Notes under the pieces: model-generated
What the model saw: the letters and a program-made list of their open reading frames with translations, nothing else
Databases searched by the model: none
Told to the model about the DNA's origin: nothing
Position numbers and translations under genes: made by a program
In this document: one piece after another, positions 16,572-25,745 of the stretch
Layout: each line of letters starts with the position of its first letter
Position numbering within the stretch: the first letter of the stretch is position 1
Assembly (NCBI RefSeq): GCF_001045445.1
Contig: NZ_LFNF01000002.1
Location: 1,281,059 to 1,345,058 of the forward strand
DNA length: 64,000 bases
Source of the DNA: Chryseobacterium sp. BLS98
GTDB taxonomy: Bacteria; Bacteroidota; Bacteroidia; Flavobacteriales; Weeksellaceae
Direction: 5' to 3'

Positions 16572-17819
16572 ATGTCAACAGCAGCAACAGCAAAAAATTC
16601 ACAGTATTTTATTGACCTTGAAGACCAGTACGGAGCGCACAACTATCATCCTCTTCCAGTAGTTCTGGACCGTGGAGAAGGTGTTTTTGTATGGGATGTG
16701 GAAGGCAAAAAATATTATGATTTCCTTTCCGCTTACTCTGCTGTGAACCAGGGGCATTCTCACCCCAAAATTGTGTCAGCGTTGGTAGAACAGGCTCAGA
16801 AACTGGCCCTTACTTCACGGGCATTTTACAATTCGAAACTGGGAGAATATGAGCAGAAAATCACTACTCTTTTCGGATTTGATAAGGTACTCCCTATGAA
16901 TTCCGGAGCCGAAGCCGTAGAAACTGCCGTAAAATTAGCCAGAAAATGGAGCTATGAAGTGAAAGGAATTTCAGAAAACGCAGCCAAAATTATCGTTTGC
17001 GAAAACAATTTCCACGGAAGAACCACCACTATTGTTTCTTTCTCAAATGATCCTGATGCCAATCAGAATTACGGACCTTTCACACCGGGATTTATAAAAA
17101 TTCCTTACAATGATATCCAGGCACTGGAAGATGTGCTGAACAGTGAGGCAGGAAACATTGCAGCATTCCTGGTAGAACCTATTCAGGGTGAAGCCGGTGT
17201 TTATGTTCCGGACGAAGGTTTCCTTAAAAATGCATCTGAACTATGCAGAAAACATAACGTACTGTTTATTGCAGATGAAGTTCAGACCGGTATTGCGAGA
17301 ACAGGACAACTGATCGCCTGCCATCATGAGAACGTGCAGCCAGATATCCTGATCTTAGGAAAAGCGCTTTCAGGAGGAATGTATCCCGTATCCGCAGTAT
17401 TGGCCAATGACAACATCATGAATGTGATCAAGCCGGGACAACACGGCTCTACATTCGGAGGAAATCCTATTGCCTGTGCAGTGGCAATGGCTGCCCTGGA
17501 TGTAGTTGAAGACGAAAAACTATCCGAAAGAGCAGAAGAGCTGGGTAAGCTTTTCAGAGCCGAAATTGAAAAAATCATTGACAAAAGCAATCTAATTACC
17601 AAAGTGAGAGGAAAAGGTCTTTTAAATGCTATCTTAATTAATGATACTCCGGACAGCTCTACGGCATGGGACTTATGCTTAAAGTTGAAAGAAAATGGTC
17701 TTCTTGCCAAGCCTACCCATGGAAATATCATCAGATTGGCACCTCCTTTGGTGATTACAGAAGAGCAGCTGTTAGACTGCGTCAAAATCATTGAAAAAAC
17801 TATTACAGAATTTCATTAA
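16572..17819 (+). CDS. rocD: Ornithine aminotransferase
   Basis: RocD transfers the delta-amino group of ornithine to 2-oxoglutarate, giving glutamate semialdehyde in arginine and proline metabolism. The 415-residue class III PLP enzyme starts with the typical [14 protein letters not shown] segment. It has [15 protein letters not shown] and NNFHGRTTT motifs, the PLP aspartate in IADEVQTG and the Schiff-base lysine 264 in ILGKALSGG. Its stop codon overlaps the start of the next glycosyltransferase gene by one base (TAATG). That links it transcriptionally to the glycan cluster although no biochemical link is evident. Confidence 0.95.
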   Translation: MSTAATAKNSQYFIDLEDQYGAHNYHPLPVVLDRGEGVFVWDVEGKKYYDFLSAYSAVNQGHSHPKIVSALVEQAQKLALTSRAFYNSKLGEYEQKITTLFGFDKVLPMNSGAEAVETAVKLARKWSYEVKGISENAAKIIVCENNFHGRTTTIVSFSNDPDANQNYGPFTPGFIKIPYNDIQALEDVLNSEAGNIAAFLVEPIQGEAGVYVPDEGFLKNASELCRKHNVLFIADEVQTGIARTGQLIACHHENVQPDILILGKALSGGMYPVSAVLANDNIMNVIKPGQHGSTFGGNPIACAVAMAALDVVEDEKLSERAEELGKLFRAEIEKIIDKSNLITKVRGKGLLNAILINDTPDSSTAWDLCLKLKENGLLAKPTHGNIIRLAPPLVITEEQLLDCVKIIEKTITEFH

Positions 17820-18574
17820 TGAAGTTATCAGTCTGTTATATTGTTTTAAATGGGGAAAGAATCATTGAGAAAAGTATCAGGAGCATCAATGAGATAGCCG
17901 ATGAGATTATTGTCGTTGATTCTTTTTCCACAGACAAAACCGAAGAGATCTGTACCGGGTTTCCAAAGGTAAAATTTATTCAAAAAAAATTTCTCGGCTT
18001 CGGCTGTCAGAAAAACTATACCCTGTCTGAAGCTTCGGGAGAATGGATTCTGTTCCTGGATTCCGATGAAGTTCCGGATCTGAAGGCAGTAGATGCCATT
18101 AAGGAAATATTGAACAATCCGAGCCCTCCTTATAACGTTTATGAAATCCACTTCAACAATATCCTGTTGAAAAAAACCATCAAATATGGCGGATGGGGAG
18201 ACGTATGGAGAGAAAGGTTTTTTAAAAAAGGACATGGAAAATACACTGACGACCTGGTACATGAATGCTTTATAACACAAGATAAAAAGGGAAAACTGCC
18301 CGGAAATATAGATCATTATACTTATAAAAGTATTGCCCATCATATTGAAAAAATCAACAGCTATACACAGCTGATGGCTGAGAAAAAAGTTTCCAATGGC
18401 AAGTCTGTATCTATTTTAAAGATTATTTTTTCGCCATTTTATGATTTTATGAAAACTTATTTTTTCAAGTTTGGCTTTCTTGATGGCGTTGCAGGATTCT
18501 ATATTTCTATTACCGGAGCATTTTACACTTTCCTGAAATACATAAAGATCAACGAGATTCTCAAACTCAAATAA
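17819..18574 (+). CDS. Glycosyltransferase family 2, WaaE/KdtX-like
   Basis: A 251-residue GT-A enzyme with VCYIVLNGERIIEKSI at the N-terminus, the nucleotide-binding IIVVDSFSTDKT segment, the metal-binding LFLDSDEVPD, and a later WRERFFKKG. The pattern is that of the WaaE/KdtX group, which adds glucose to the lipopolysaccharide inner core, though donor and acceptor cannot be read here. The C-terminal region has one or two hydrophobic stretches near residues 200-240 that could sit on the membrane. The start overlaps the rocD stop by one base. A hairpin terminator follows, so the rest of the glycan cluster is a separate unit. Confidence 0.85.
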   Translation: MKLSVCYIVLNGERIIEKSIRSINEIADEIIVVDSFSTDKTEEICTGFPKVKFIQKKFLGFGCQKNYTLSEASGEWILFLDSDEVPDLKAVDAIKEILNNPSPPYNVYEIHFNNILLKKTIKYGGWGDVWRERFFKKGHGKYTDDLVHECFITQDKKGKLPGNIDHYTYKSIAHHIEKINSYTQLMAEKKVSNGKSVSILKIIFSPFYDFMKTYFFKFGFLDGVAGFYISITGAFYTFLKYIKINEILKLK

Positions 18575-18593
18575 TTTTTATATTGAAATACAA

Positions 18594-18626
18594 TAGCCGG
18601 GCTGCACGCTTCCGGCTTTATTTTTA
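18594..18626 (+). terminator. Terminator after the WaaE-like gene
   Basis: AGCCGG and CCGGCT pair around an 11-base loop, followed by a T-rich run. The next 210 bases to the deacetylase gene hold a TATTTTTG element at 18702-18709 and otherwise no feature. Confidence 0.7.
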
Positions 18627-18838
18627 TTTGCAACACAGATATATTCAGAGGCTTAAACATTATTTTAATCTTTTTTTAAGCTCAGGCATCTGATATTTAA
18701 TTATTTTTGAAGGTTGTAACAGATCTCTTTTTTTGTAGACTTATCAACATAAATCAGCTATTCAATTTTAAAAACATTGGAATTATTATAAACCGTAAGA
18801 TCATTATAGAACATACGTTTTATAAAATTCAGATAACC

Positions 18839-19582
18839 ATGCTTAGATTCATTAAAAGGACGCTAGGATTTTCAAAAACAGAAAGTGTCCGTATTCTCAT
18901 GTATCATAAAGTACTGCCGGAGAAAGAAATTCCGGACAGAGATCTTCTTACTGTGTCAGCAGAAAAGCTTGAGAGCCAGTTTAAATACATTAAAAGCAAT
19001 TACAATACTTTATTTTTTAATGATCTGAATACCAGCAGCCAGCTGATGCATAAACTCATCCTGACATTTGATGACGGTTATCTCAATAACCTCCAATACC
19101 TGATTCCCTTACTGGAAAAGTATAAGCTGAAAGCCACGATTTTCGTTCCAACTGAGCTTATCGAGAAAAGTGAAACTGAAGAAAACCGCCAGTTGATGAC
19201 CTTTGACGAGATTAAATCCCTTAATCCCGAACTGGTGGAAATAGCCCTGCACAGCCACGCCCACAAGAATTATTCGCAAATCTCTTTACAGGAAGCGGCA
19301 GACGATCTGCATAAAAACATCCGTACCCTGGAAGAAAAAGCGATACCTTTTACAAAGGTACTCGCCTATCCTTACGGTAAATTTCCCAAAAAGGGTAAGG
19401 AGAAAAAAGAATTTTTCTCTATCCTTGAAAATGCAGGAATTACTTCTGCAGTACGTATCGGTAACAATATTGCCTATTATCCGTGGAAAAATAAATTTGA
19501 AATCAAAAGGATTGATATCAAAGGAGGTGACAGTTTCAATGTATTTAAGTGGAAACTGAAGCTCGGAAAAATTAAACTTTAA
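18839..19582 (+). CDS. Polysaccharide deacetylase (NodB-fold)
   Basis: A 247-residue carbohydrate esterase family 4 protein. It shows the motif TFDDG (76-80) with catalytic and metal aspartates, the metal histidines in HSHAH (138-142) and AYPYGKF (from 176). Such enzymes remove N- or O-acetyl groups from sugar polymers. No signal peptide is present after the chosen start (MLRFIKRTLGF), so action on a lipid-linked intermediate at the cytoplasmic membrane is possible. The frame is open for 44 codons upstream, but that stretch is AT-rich, lacks protein-like character and begins inside a TATTTTTG promoter-like element, so it was not included. It ends convergently, overlapping the next gene by four bases. 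Confidence 0.85.
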   Translation: MLRFIKRTLGFSKTESVRILMYHKVLPEKEIPDRDLLTVSAEKLESQFKYIKSNYNTLFFNDLNTSSQLMHKLILTFDDGYLNNLQYLIPLLEKYKLKATIFVPTELIEKSETEENRQLMTFDEIKSLNPELVEIALHSHAHKNYSQISLQEAADDLHKNIRTLEEKAIPFTKVLAYPYGKFPKKGKEKKEFFSILENAGITSAVRIGNNIAYYPWKNKFEIKRIDIKGGDSFNVFKWKLKLGKIKL

Positions 19583-20658
19583 TTCAGCAGCTCGCTGTAA
19601 AGTTTTTCATAAGCAGCGGCCATTTCAAGATATCCGAATTTTATTGCTCTTTCTTTTAACTTTAAGGCATATTCTTCTTTTCCGGAGCCATAAAGCTGCA
19701 TCCCCGATGCATAAACCTGCTGCATATCCTCTGCCGAAAAATTATCAAAATAGAAAGCCAGATCTCCTCCAATTTCAGGGAGACTCGTTAGATTACTCAG
19801 AAAAACAGGCTTTCCAAAATACATTGCTTCTACAGGAGGAATTCCAAAACCCTCTGCCAGTGAAGGATGACAGTAGGACTCACAATGCTCCAGAAGAAAG
19901 TACTTTTCATTATTATCTACATTTTCCAAAATATGCACTCTCCCCTCCAGCCCGAGTGTTCTGATTTTTTCTAAAAACTGTTCTTTATAGGCAGATTTTA
20001 CAGATGAAGTGATCAATACAAGATCTCTGTCGTTTTTTGAGATAAGATCCAGGAGCACTTCCTGATTCTTTTTTGGGAAAAGGACCCCGATATTCAGAAT
20101 GTATTTCTTGCCGATGAAATTATAAGGGCTGCAGGAACTGAATCCTGTAGTGTCAGGAAAGATGAGTCCGTTATAGATCACTTCAATTTTAACATTGTTT
20201 TTCAGCTTGAAAAGTCCCTTGTTTTTAAGAAAATCATCTTTCACAAACTCTGATATGCAGACTATTGCATCCGCGTTCCCGATATTCTTCTGAACGAGCT
20301 TTTTACTTTTATTCACTTTTTGTTCCGAACTGTTATCGTGTAAGAAATTAAGATCGTGAAGCGTTACCACTTTTTTCTGTTCTTTTCTTACAGTATGAAA
20401 ATATTCGGAAAGCTGATGAGTGGTATGAATGAGTGAAAAAGGGCTGGTATTGATCGGAAATTTCTTTTGCCAGAACTTCCAGCCGATAATATTAAATTTT
20501 TTTTTTGTCCGTGGAATATTTTTTTTCGGACCATAAAAAGTGTAGTCAAAACCAGAGGCTTTTTCGTCCAGACCCTTTATTAATGAAACACATACGTTGG
20601 CAATTCCCGACTTCGGGTACTTTAATCTTTCGGCATCAATAAGAATTTTCTTTTGCAT
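19579..20658 (-). CDS. Glycosyltransferase family 4 (GT-B fold)
   Basis: A 359-residue retaining GT-B glycosyltransferase. The C-terminal nucleotide-sugar domain carries ILNIGVLFPKKN and the EX7E-type signature SLAEGFGIPPVEAMYFGKP, followed by LPEIGGDLAFYFD. The N-terminal acceptor domain begins KKILIDAERLKYPKSG. A longer frame starts at 20679, but that start lies inside a TATTTTTG element (20677-20684, minus strand), so the ATG at 20658 is chosen. It is the only cluster member on the minus strand and is convergent with the deacetylase. Donor sugar is unknown. Confidence 0.85.
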   Translation of the reverse strand: MQKKILIDAERLKYPKSGIANVCVSLIKGLDEKASGFDYTFYGPKKNIPRTKKKFNIIGWKFWQKKFPINTSPFSLIHTTHQLSEYFHTVRKEQKKVVTLHDLNFLHDNSSEQKVNKSKKLVQKNIGNADAIVCISEFVKDDFLKNKGLFKLKNNVKIEVIYNGLIFPDTTGFSSCSPYNFIGKKYILNIGVLFPKKNQEVLLDLISKNDRDLVLITSSVKSAYKEQFLEKIRTLGLEGRVHILENVDNNEKYFLLEHCESYCHPSLAEGFGIPPVEAMYFGKPVFLSNLTSLPEIGGDLAFYFDNFSAEDMQQVYASGMQLYGSGKEEYALKLKERAIKFGYLEMAAAYEKLYSELLN

Positions 20659-20676
20659 TCCACTCAGGGTTTTCAT

Positions 20677-20713
20677 CAAAAATATAAATTTAATTATGAA
20701 ATTTTTATTTTTG
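20677..20713. promoter_or_regulatory. Divergent -7 elements inside the glycan cluster
   Basis: TATTTTTG on the minus strand (20677-20684) faces the GT4 gene. TATTTTTG on the plus strand (20706-20713) lies only four bases before the ATG at 20718, so the plus-strand transcript would be leaderless or nearly so. Confidence 0.5.
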
Positions 20714-20717
20714 CAGT

Positions 20718-21692
20718 ATGAAAATTTGTTTAATCAGCTTCGATTTCTGGCATTATGATGAACACATAGTGGAAAAACTGAGTGATAAAGGCATTGAGGC
20801 ATGCCATATCAACATCGGAGCCTTTACCCATAAAAACACTGGTGAGCGTATAAAAAACACTTTCAGCAAAATTTTTCTGGGCAAAAACCCGAAACATCAC
20901 AAAAGACAAAGTTTCATACTGGAATCTCTGGAAAAAATCGGAAAACAGGATCAGATCCTGGTCATCAATCCTGAAGCTATTGAGGAAAACATCCATCAGA
21001 AGATCAGAGAATATGCAGACCGGAATATTGCCTATCTTTATGACAGCATGGCCAGAAACCCCGCCACGCACCTTCATTATTTTGATACCATATTCTCCTT
21101 TGATGATAATGATGTGAAAAATTTCGGTTTCGAAAAGATCACCAACTACAACTACCTCGATCATATTCCTGCCGAAAAGCAGCATCCCAAGCTTGATCTG
21201 TTCTACATTACATCCTATGATAAAAAAAGACTCTCTGCTTTAAATACGTTAATCAACAGATTGCTTCCTCTTAAAATAAAATTTGAGGTATATATGGTAG
21301 GCAAAAAAGGCTGGAAAAACAAACTGAACCAGATCATTGATCCCAAAAATATCGATATTTTAAAGTTCGGAAGAAAAAAAATACCTCATCATGCATTGCC
21401 TGACTATTATAAGAATACCAAAGTCATTCTTGACCTGATGCGTGCGAACCAGACCGGGCTCAGTTTCAGGATATTTGAAGCTATGGCGCTGGAAAAGAAA
21501 ATCATCACAGACAATTCTACGATCAAAACGTATGATTTTTACAATCCTAATAATATTCTGGTTCTGGATAAAAATTTCCGTAATGTAAACAAAGATTTTT
21601 TCAATACACCATACGAAAAACTGCCTGAAGAAGTTTATAATAAGTATACACTTGATCATTGGGTGAACACGGTATTTAAACTGAATTCATGA
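20718..21692 (+). CDS. Glycosyltransferase-like protein, CgeB/GT-B type
   Basis: A 324-residue soluble protein with a GT-B look: the N-terminal MKICLISFDFWHYDEHIVEKL Rossmann strand and loop, a middle IAYLYDSMARNP, and a C-terminal half with PHHALPDYYKNTKVILDLMR and LSFRIFEAMALEKKIITDN. These match the pattern seen in CgeB-like and family 1 glycosyltransferase C-terminal domains. It is less conserved than its neighbours, so activity is inferred. The gene overlaps the next one by four bases (ATGA). It starts the plus-strand block of five glycan genes and has a -7 element almost on its start codon. Confidence 0.65.
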   Translation: MKICLISFDFWHYDEHIVEKLSDKGIEACHINIGAFTHKNTGERIKNTFSKIFLGKNPKHHKRQSFILESLEKIGKQDQILVINPEAIEENIHQKIREYADRNIAYLYDSMARNPATHLHYFDTIFSFDDNDVKNFGFEKITNYNYLDHIPAEKQHPKLDLFYITSYDKKRLSALNTLINRLLPLKIKFEVYMVGKKGWKNKLNQIIDPKNIDILKFGRKKIPHHALPDYYKNTKVILDLMRANQTGLSFRIFEAMALEKKIITDNSTIKTYDFYNPNNILVLDKNFRNVNKDFFNTPYEKLPEEVYNKYTLDHWVNTVFKLNS

Positions 21693-22876
21693 AAGAAATA
21701 AAAAATGTACTTATTGTAACCCGGGAATACCAGTCTTCCCGTACTCCCAAAGTAGGCGGTACAGGTGTTTTTTATAAGAATTTGTGTGCAGAGCTTGTAA
21801 AGAGAGGCATCTCGGTGCATGTTTTCCTGATCTCAAAGCACGCATTTGATGTAGAGGAGAATGGTATAAAGATCCATTCAGTAAAAGATATTTTTAAAGC
21901 CAATCCTCTTCTTGAGCTGCTAAGATCTGCTACCGGAAAAGTAAAAGCTCTGGAAAAAATTCATTTTAAAACCTATCTGTCGGAGAAAAAAATAATTTCG
22001 GACAAAATAAGTGCCTGGATCAGGAAAAATAATCTTCATTTTGACATCGCGGAGACCCATGATTTTGACGGTCTGGCACTCTCTATTCCCAAAGAAATTC
22101 CTTATGTGATCAGATGCCACGGTTCCTGGTCCGTCCTGGAAAAGTATTTTGGATATAAAAAAGTTCATAAAGGAAGAATCTTCTGTGAAAAGGAAGCCTT
22201 TAAAAGCTCTAAAAACGTCATTGTGATATCAAAGTACAATGAGTCCATCAATGAAAGCCTTTTCGGCATTAAAAACCCCAAACTCATCTACAACGGTATC
22301 GATGAAAAGTTTTACAAACCTTCCGGAAATACGGAAGTCATTCGCCAATCTGTTTTCTATTTAGGAAATGTATCTTACGAAAAGGGAGCGGAAACCCTGA
22401 TTAATGCTTTTATTGAGCTTAAAAAAATATATCCCGCAGCATCGCTACATTTTATAGGAAAGCCCAACCACTACCCCGATTATATAGCCGAAAATATTCA
22501 GGACCCGGAAACCAGGGATTCGATTCATTTTTATGGAAACAAACTAGGTGTGGAAATTGTGGAACTCATTGGCAAAGCAGAGGTGGTCTGCTTTCCCTCC
22601 AAAGGTGAAAATTTTAGCTTATCTTTGCTTGAGGTAATGGCTATGCAGAAACCTGTGGTATGCTCTGCAATAGATTCCTTTAAAGAAATTATAGAGGAAC
22701 CTGTAAATGGTCTGATTGCCGGAGAGGATCACTTCCCCGAAAAGATAAGTCTTACTTTTGAAGACGATGAGCTGAGAAACAGGATTTCAGTAAATGCCCG
22801 GAAATTAATAGAATCAAAATTCGGGATTGACAAGATGGTAGATGAAACCCTGAATTATTATAACGGCATATTATAA
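21689..22876 (+). CDS. Glycosyltransferase family 4 (GT-B fold)
   Basis: A 395-residue GT4 enzyme. The N-terminal acceptor domain starts with VLIVTREYQSS followed by KVGGTGVFYKNLC, the usual glycine-rich phosphate loop. The C-terminal half has VFYLGNVSYEKGAETLI and the donor-binding segment FPSKGENFSLSLLEVMAMQKP. It overlaps the preceding gene by four bases, indicating one operon. The specific sugar is not predictable. A second GT4 lies on the opposite strand at 19579, but the two are not close copies. Confidence 0.87.
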   Translation: MKEIKNVLIVTREYQSSRTPKVGGTGVFYKNLCAELVKRGISVHVFLISKHAFDVEENGIKIHSVKDIFKANPLLELLRSATGKVKALEKIHFKTYLSEKKIISDKISAWIRKNNLHFDIAETHDFDGLALSIPKEIPYVIRCHGSWSVLEKYFGYKKVHKGRIFCEKEAFKSSKNVIVISKYNESINESLFGIKNPKLIYNGIDEKFYKPSGNTEVIRQSVFYLGNVSYEKGAETLINAFIELKKIYPAASLHFIGKPNHYPDYIAENIQDPETRDSIHFYGNKLGVEIVELIGKAEVVCFPSKGENFSLSLLEVMAMQKPVVCSAIDSFKEIIEEPVNGLIAGEDHFPEKISLTFEDDELRNRISVNARKLIESKFGIDKMVDETLNYYNGIL

Positions 22877-22939
22877 AAAACGATTTGTACTTGCCGGAAA
22901 TAATGACCGTTTTTCTTAGTTTATCCTAAGTTTTAGAAT

Positions 22940-24178
22940 ATGAATGCGAAGGAACAAATTGAACATTTAGAAAAGGAGCTTAAAGCACTTAGAAAAAAAT
23001 ATTATATCAAGTCTTTCTTCAGGAAAGCCAAAAGACTTGTAACAGATTTTTTACCGCTGGATTCCATCCCTTCTGAATACTGTACGGAGAGAATTATGAT
23101 CAGCAACAAAGAGGAGTCGGAATTGTTTCTGCCTAAAACATTTGATACTATTACTCAGGCTTCTATAAAAGCTCCCAAAAACCCCATAGAAATATTTGCT
23201 CTTCAGAATGTTCTATGTATCCCCAATTCCACCTATTTTTTAGATCTTAAAAAAGAGAAGATCTACTATGAAAGATGGCATGACGACGACAGGATCACGT
23301 ATGTCTATAATACCAACAATCTTCTACAACATTCAATTACTCTGGCTAAGGTGAAGAACTATAAAGAGATTTATTATGATGAGGAAGCTATTTTCATGGG
23401 TGGAACGTTTACTTTCAATTATTATCATTTCCTGGTAGATATCCTGTCGAAAGTTGAGTATTTCAAATATATTCCTGATGCAAAGAATAAGCTGATCATT
23501 ATAGATGAAGATGTGCAGAAGGTTGAAAACCTGAAGGACCTGCTCATGTTCTTTTTGAAAGATTATAAAATTGCATTCCTCAGCCACGAAAAAAATTATT
23601 ACCGCTTTAAAAAGCTATGGCACATCACCAGCAACAATTATGCAGTCCCGAATATTATGCCGGGAATGACTTATGAAGCCGGGTTTACCAAGCTGTCGAA
23701 ATCATCGCTTCAATATCTACGAAAAACAGCCTTTGATAACCTGGATCTAGCCAAAGTCCGCATTCAGCCTGTTAAAAGAATATTTATCTCCAGAAGATCT
23801 CAGTATAGAAAATATAATGAAGAAGAAATTCTGGCATTGGTACAAAAGCATGGGTTTGAAGAGGTCTTTTTTGAAGATCTGAATATTCATGAGCAAATCT
23901 ATCTCGTTAATAATGCCGAGTATATTATTGGCCCTAGTGGTGCAGCCTGGACAAATGTATTATTTGCCAATGCAGGAAGTAAAGGCCTGAGCTGGTTCAG
24001 TTCCGTATGGGGAGATTTTGCAATTTTTTCTACCTTAGCTCAGCAAGTAGGGTTCGATCTTTACTTTTATATTTATCCACAGGATTATGAAGGGTTCCAC
24101 GAGGATTACAGATTGGATCCGGAAGTTTTCAGTCAATACCTGGATCAACTAATCAATATACCAAAAGAAGCAGATTAA
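22940..24178 (+). CDS. Glycosyltransferase family 61-like protein (DUF563)
   Basis: A 412-residue protein beginning with a short predicted coiled coil (KEQIEHLEKELKALRKKY) followed by a basic amphipathic stretch. The central and C-terminal parts match the DUF563/GT61 pattern: TFNYYHFLVDILSKVEYF, RIFISRRSQYRKYNEEE, a DLNIHEQIYLVNNAEYIIG stretch and finally GPSGAAWTNVLFAN. GT61 members add xylose or N-acetylglucosamine in plants and animals and occur in bacterial polysaccharide clusters. It lies 63 bases after the GT4 gene in the same direction and so is probably co-transcribed. Confidence 0.8.
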   Translation: MNAKEQIEHLEKELKALRKKYYIKSFFRKAKRLVTDFLPLDSIPSEYCTERIMISNKEESELFLPKTFDTITQASIKAPKNPIEIFALQNVLCIPNSTYFLDLKKEKIYYERWHDDDRITYVYNTNNLLQHSITLAKVKNYKEIYYDEEAIFMGGTFTFNYYHFLVDILSKVEYFKYIPDAKNKLIIIDEDVQKVENLKDLLMFFLKDYKIAFLSHEKNYYRFKKLWHITSNNYAVPNIMPGMTYEAGFTKLSKSSLQYLRKTAFDNLDLAKVRIQPVKRIFISRRSQYRKYNEEEILALVQKHGFEEVFFEDLNIHEQIYLVNNAEYIIGPSGAAWTNVLFANAGSKGLSWFSSVWGDFAIFSTLAQQVGFDLYFYIYPQDYEGFHEDYRLDPEVFSQYLDQLINIPKEAD

Positions 24179-24197
24179 ACACACGATAATACAAAAT

Positions 24198-25712
24198 ATG
24201 AATTCAGTACCAGCTTATAATAAAAAACAGATTTTCTCCTACGGAATCTTATTTTTATCAGGTTTGTATTTTGCTTTCATAAGTGTTTATTCCATTAACC
24301 AGGTTGATCTAGGCTTTCAGCTGTCTGCAGTAGGAAGATTAAAGGCCGGACAGGTTATTTACAAGGATTTCGATTTTATCCGCCCTTTTTTTGGAGTTAT
24401 CTTATGGGATTACCTTCTAAAGTTTATTCCACTACAGTTCGATTATTCAATTCTCATTTCTAGGATTCTTGTTATTATAGAAAGCTTTATCATCTGCCAT
24501 GTTATACAGAAGCTAATTTTTGAAAGGAAGGACCTGCAAACTACTGTATTTCTGGTATTATGTTTTCTCCATACTTTTCCTATTATGCCATGGCATACCA
24601 TAGATGGAATTTTCTTTTCTGTACTTGCCTTACTGTTTTATAAAAAAAAATGGTATCTCAGCTCTCTCCTCTTTATTGTATTTGCCTTACTTACCAAACA
24701 GTCATTTATTATTTTCGGGTTGGGAGCATCTGCCATTATTCTGATTGATCTATTTAAAAAATTAGTGATTACAAAAAAGGATTTATATATTTTTATTCCT
24801 TCTTTTTTATTTTTAGTTGCCATACTATTTCAGTACCGGATTATTGAAAACTTCAACTTATTTGTGGAACAGGTTTTGCATTCTGCATCACCAACTTATC
24901 TTTATCAAGGCTGTATAGCTCCCTACTTTTCTTTTGAAAACAATTTTCACACTATAGTCTATATTCTTTCACTGATCCTGATTTATTTTATAAAAATTAA
25001 TAAAAGTATATTTGAGATAGTATTGCTGGTTGTATTGCCCGTTTTCATCATATATCCTTTTTTTAATGACGGACATTTCAAAGGAGCTTATGTTTTATAT
25101 GTTCTCTTATTCATCCTGTTTCTAAAGTATGAAAGGCAGAATAAATTTATATTTTTACTCCTGTTTCTCGGATGGTGTTCTTCTATTTCCTGGGGATATA
25201 ATACACCGGCTTTTTTTATTTTGATTCTTCTTTATAAATTCATAGAAAAGCAAAACAGGTTTTTCTTCCTTTTATGGGGAATCGTATTAACCATTTTTTC
25301 ACTCTACAGAAGTAAGTATCCCTACTCTTCAGAAAGCCTTTCATCTAAACACATCTTTATTAAAAATGTGCCAGCAGTTTCAGGATTGCTGGTTTCGGAA
25401 AAAGAATATTCTTATATCCTGGAGGCACAACAGATTCATAGTATACACAAAGATATTATTTTCCTGCCTGCATCCCCTCTTCTGGATATTATTAATTCAA
25501 GTTTTTTAAACCGTGCATCATGGGAAATTGATGTTGAATACCCAAGCTGGAAATCTGATCTTCAAAAATTAAAGACGAATACAATCGCTGTAGATAATGG
25601 ACTTCTGCCCTATTATAAAGAAGGTTTCTTTGTCAGTTCAGTTACTCTTGAACTTATGAAACAGAAAAAAATAATTAAGAAGACAAAATACTTTACTATT
25701 TACAGTAATTAA
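24198..25712 (+). CDS. Polytopic membrane protein, ArnT/PMT-like glycosyltransferase candidate
   Basis: A 504-residue integral membrane protein with about ten hydrophobic helices and a soluble C-terminal tail of about 130 residues. The N-terminal loop after the first helix reads QVDLGFQLSAVGRLKAGQ then VIYKDFDFIRP. This resembles the first periplasmic loop of lipid-linked-sugar glycosyltransferases (GT39/GT83 type), where an aspartate is catalytic and a YxD...P segment follows. That makes it a candidate for transferring a sugar from a polyprenyl carrier outside the membrane. Without alignment, a polymerase or flippase-like role cannot be excluded. It begins 19 bases after the GT61 gene. Confidence 0.65.
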   Translation: MNSVPAYNKKQIFSYGILFLSGLYFAFISVYSINQVDLGFQLSAVGRLKAGQVIYKDFDFIRPFFGVILWDYLLKFIPLQFDYSILISRILVIIESFIICHVIQKLIFERKDLQTTVFLVLCFLHTFPIMPWHTIDGIFFSVLALLFYKKKWYLSSLLFIVFALLTKQSFIIFGLGASAIILIDLFKKLVITKKDLYIFIPSFLFLVAILFQYRIIENFNLFVEQVLHSASPTYLYQGCIAPYFSFENNFHTIVYILSLILIYFIKINKSIFEIVLLVVLPVFIIYPFFNDGHFKGAYVLYVLLFILFLKYERQNKFIFLLLFLGWCSSISWGYNTPAFFILILLYKFIEKQNRFFFLLWGIVLTIFSLYRSKYPYSSESLSSKHIFIKNVPAVSGLLVSEKEYSYILEAQQIHSIHKDIIFLPASPLLDIINSSFLNRASWEIDVEYPSWKSDLQKLKTNTIAVDNGLLPYYKEGFFVSSVTLELMKQKKIIKKTKYFTIYSN

Positions 25713-25745
25713 ATTCATCCTAACTAAAATCAGTATCTTTAAACA

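Noticed and set aside
18707..18838. 44-codon extension of the polysaccharide deacetylase
   Set aside because: The stretch is AT-rich, has no domain match and begins inside a promoter-like element.
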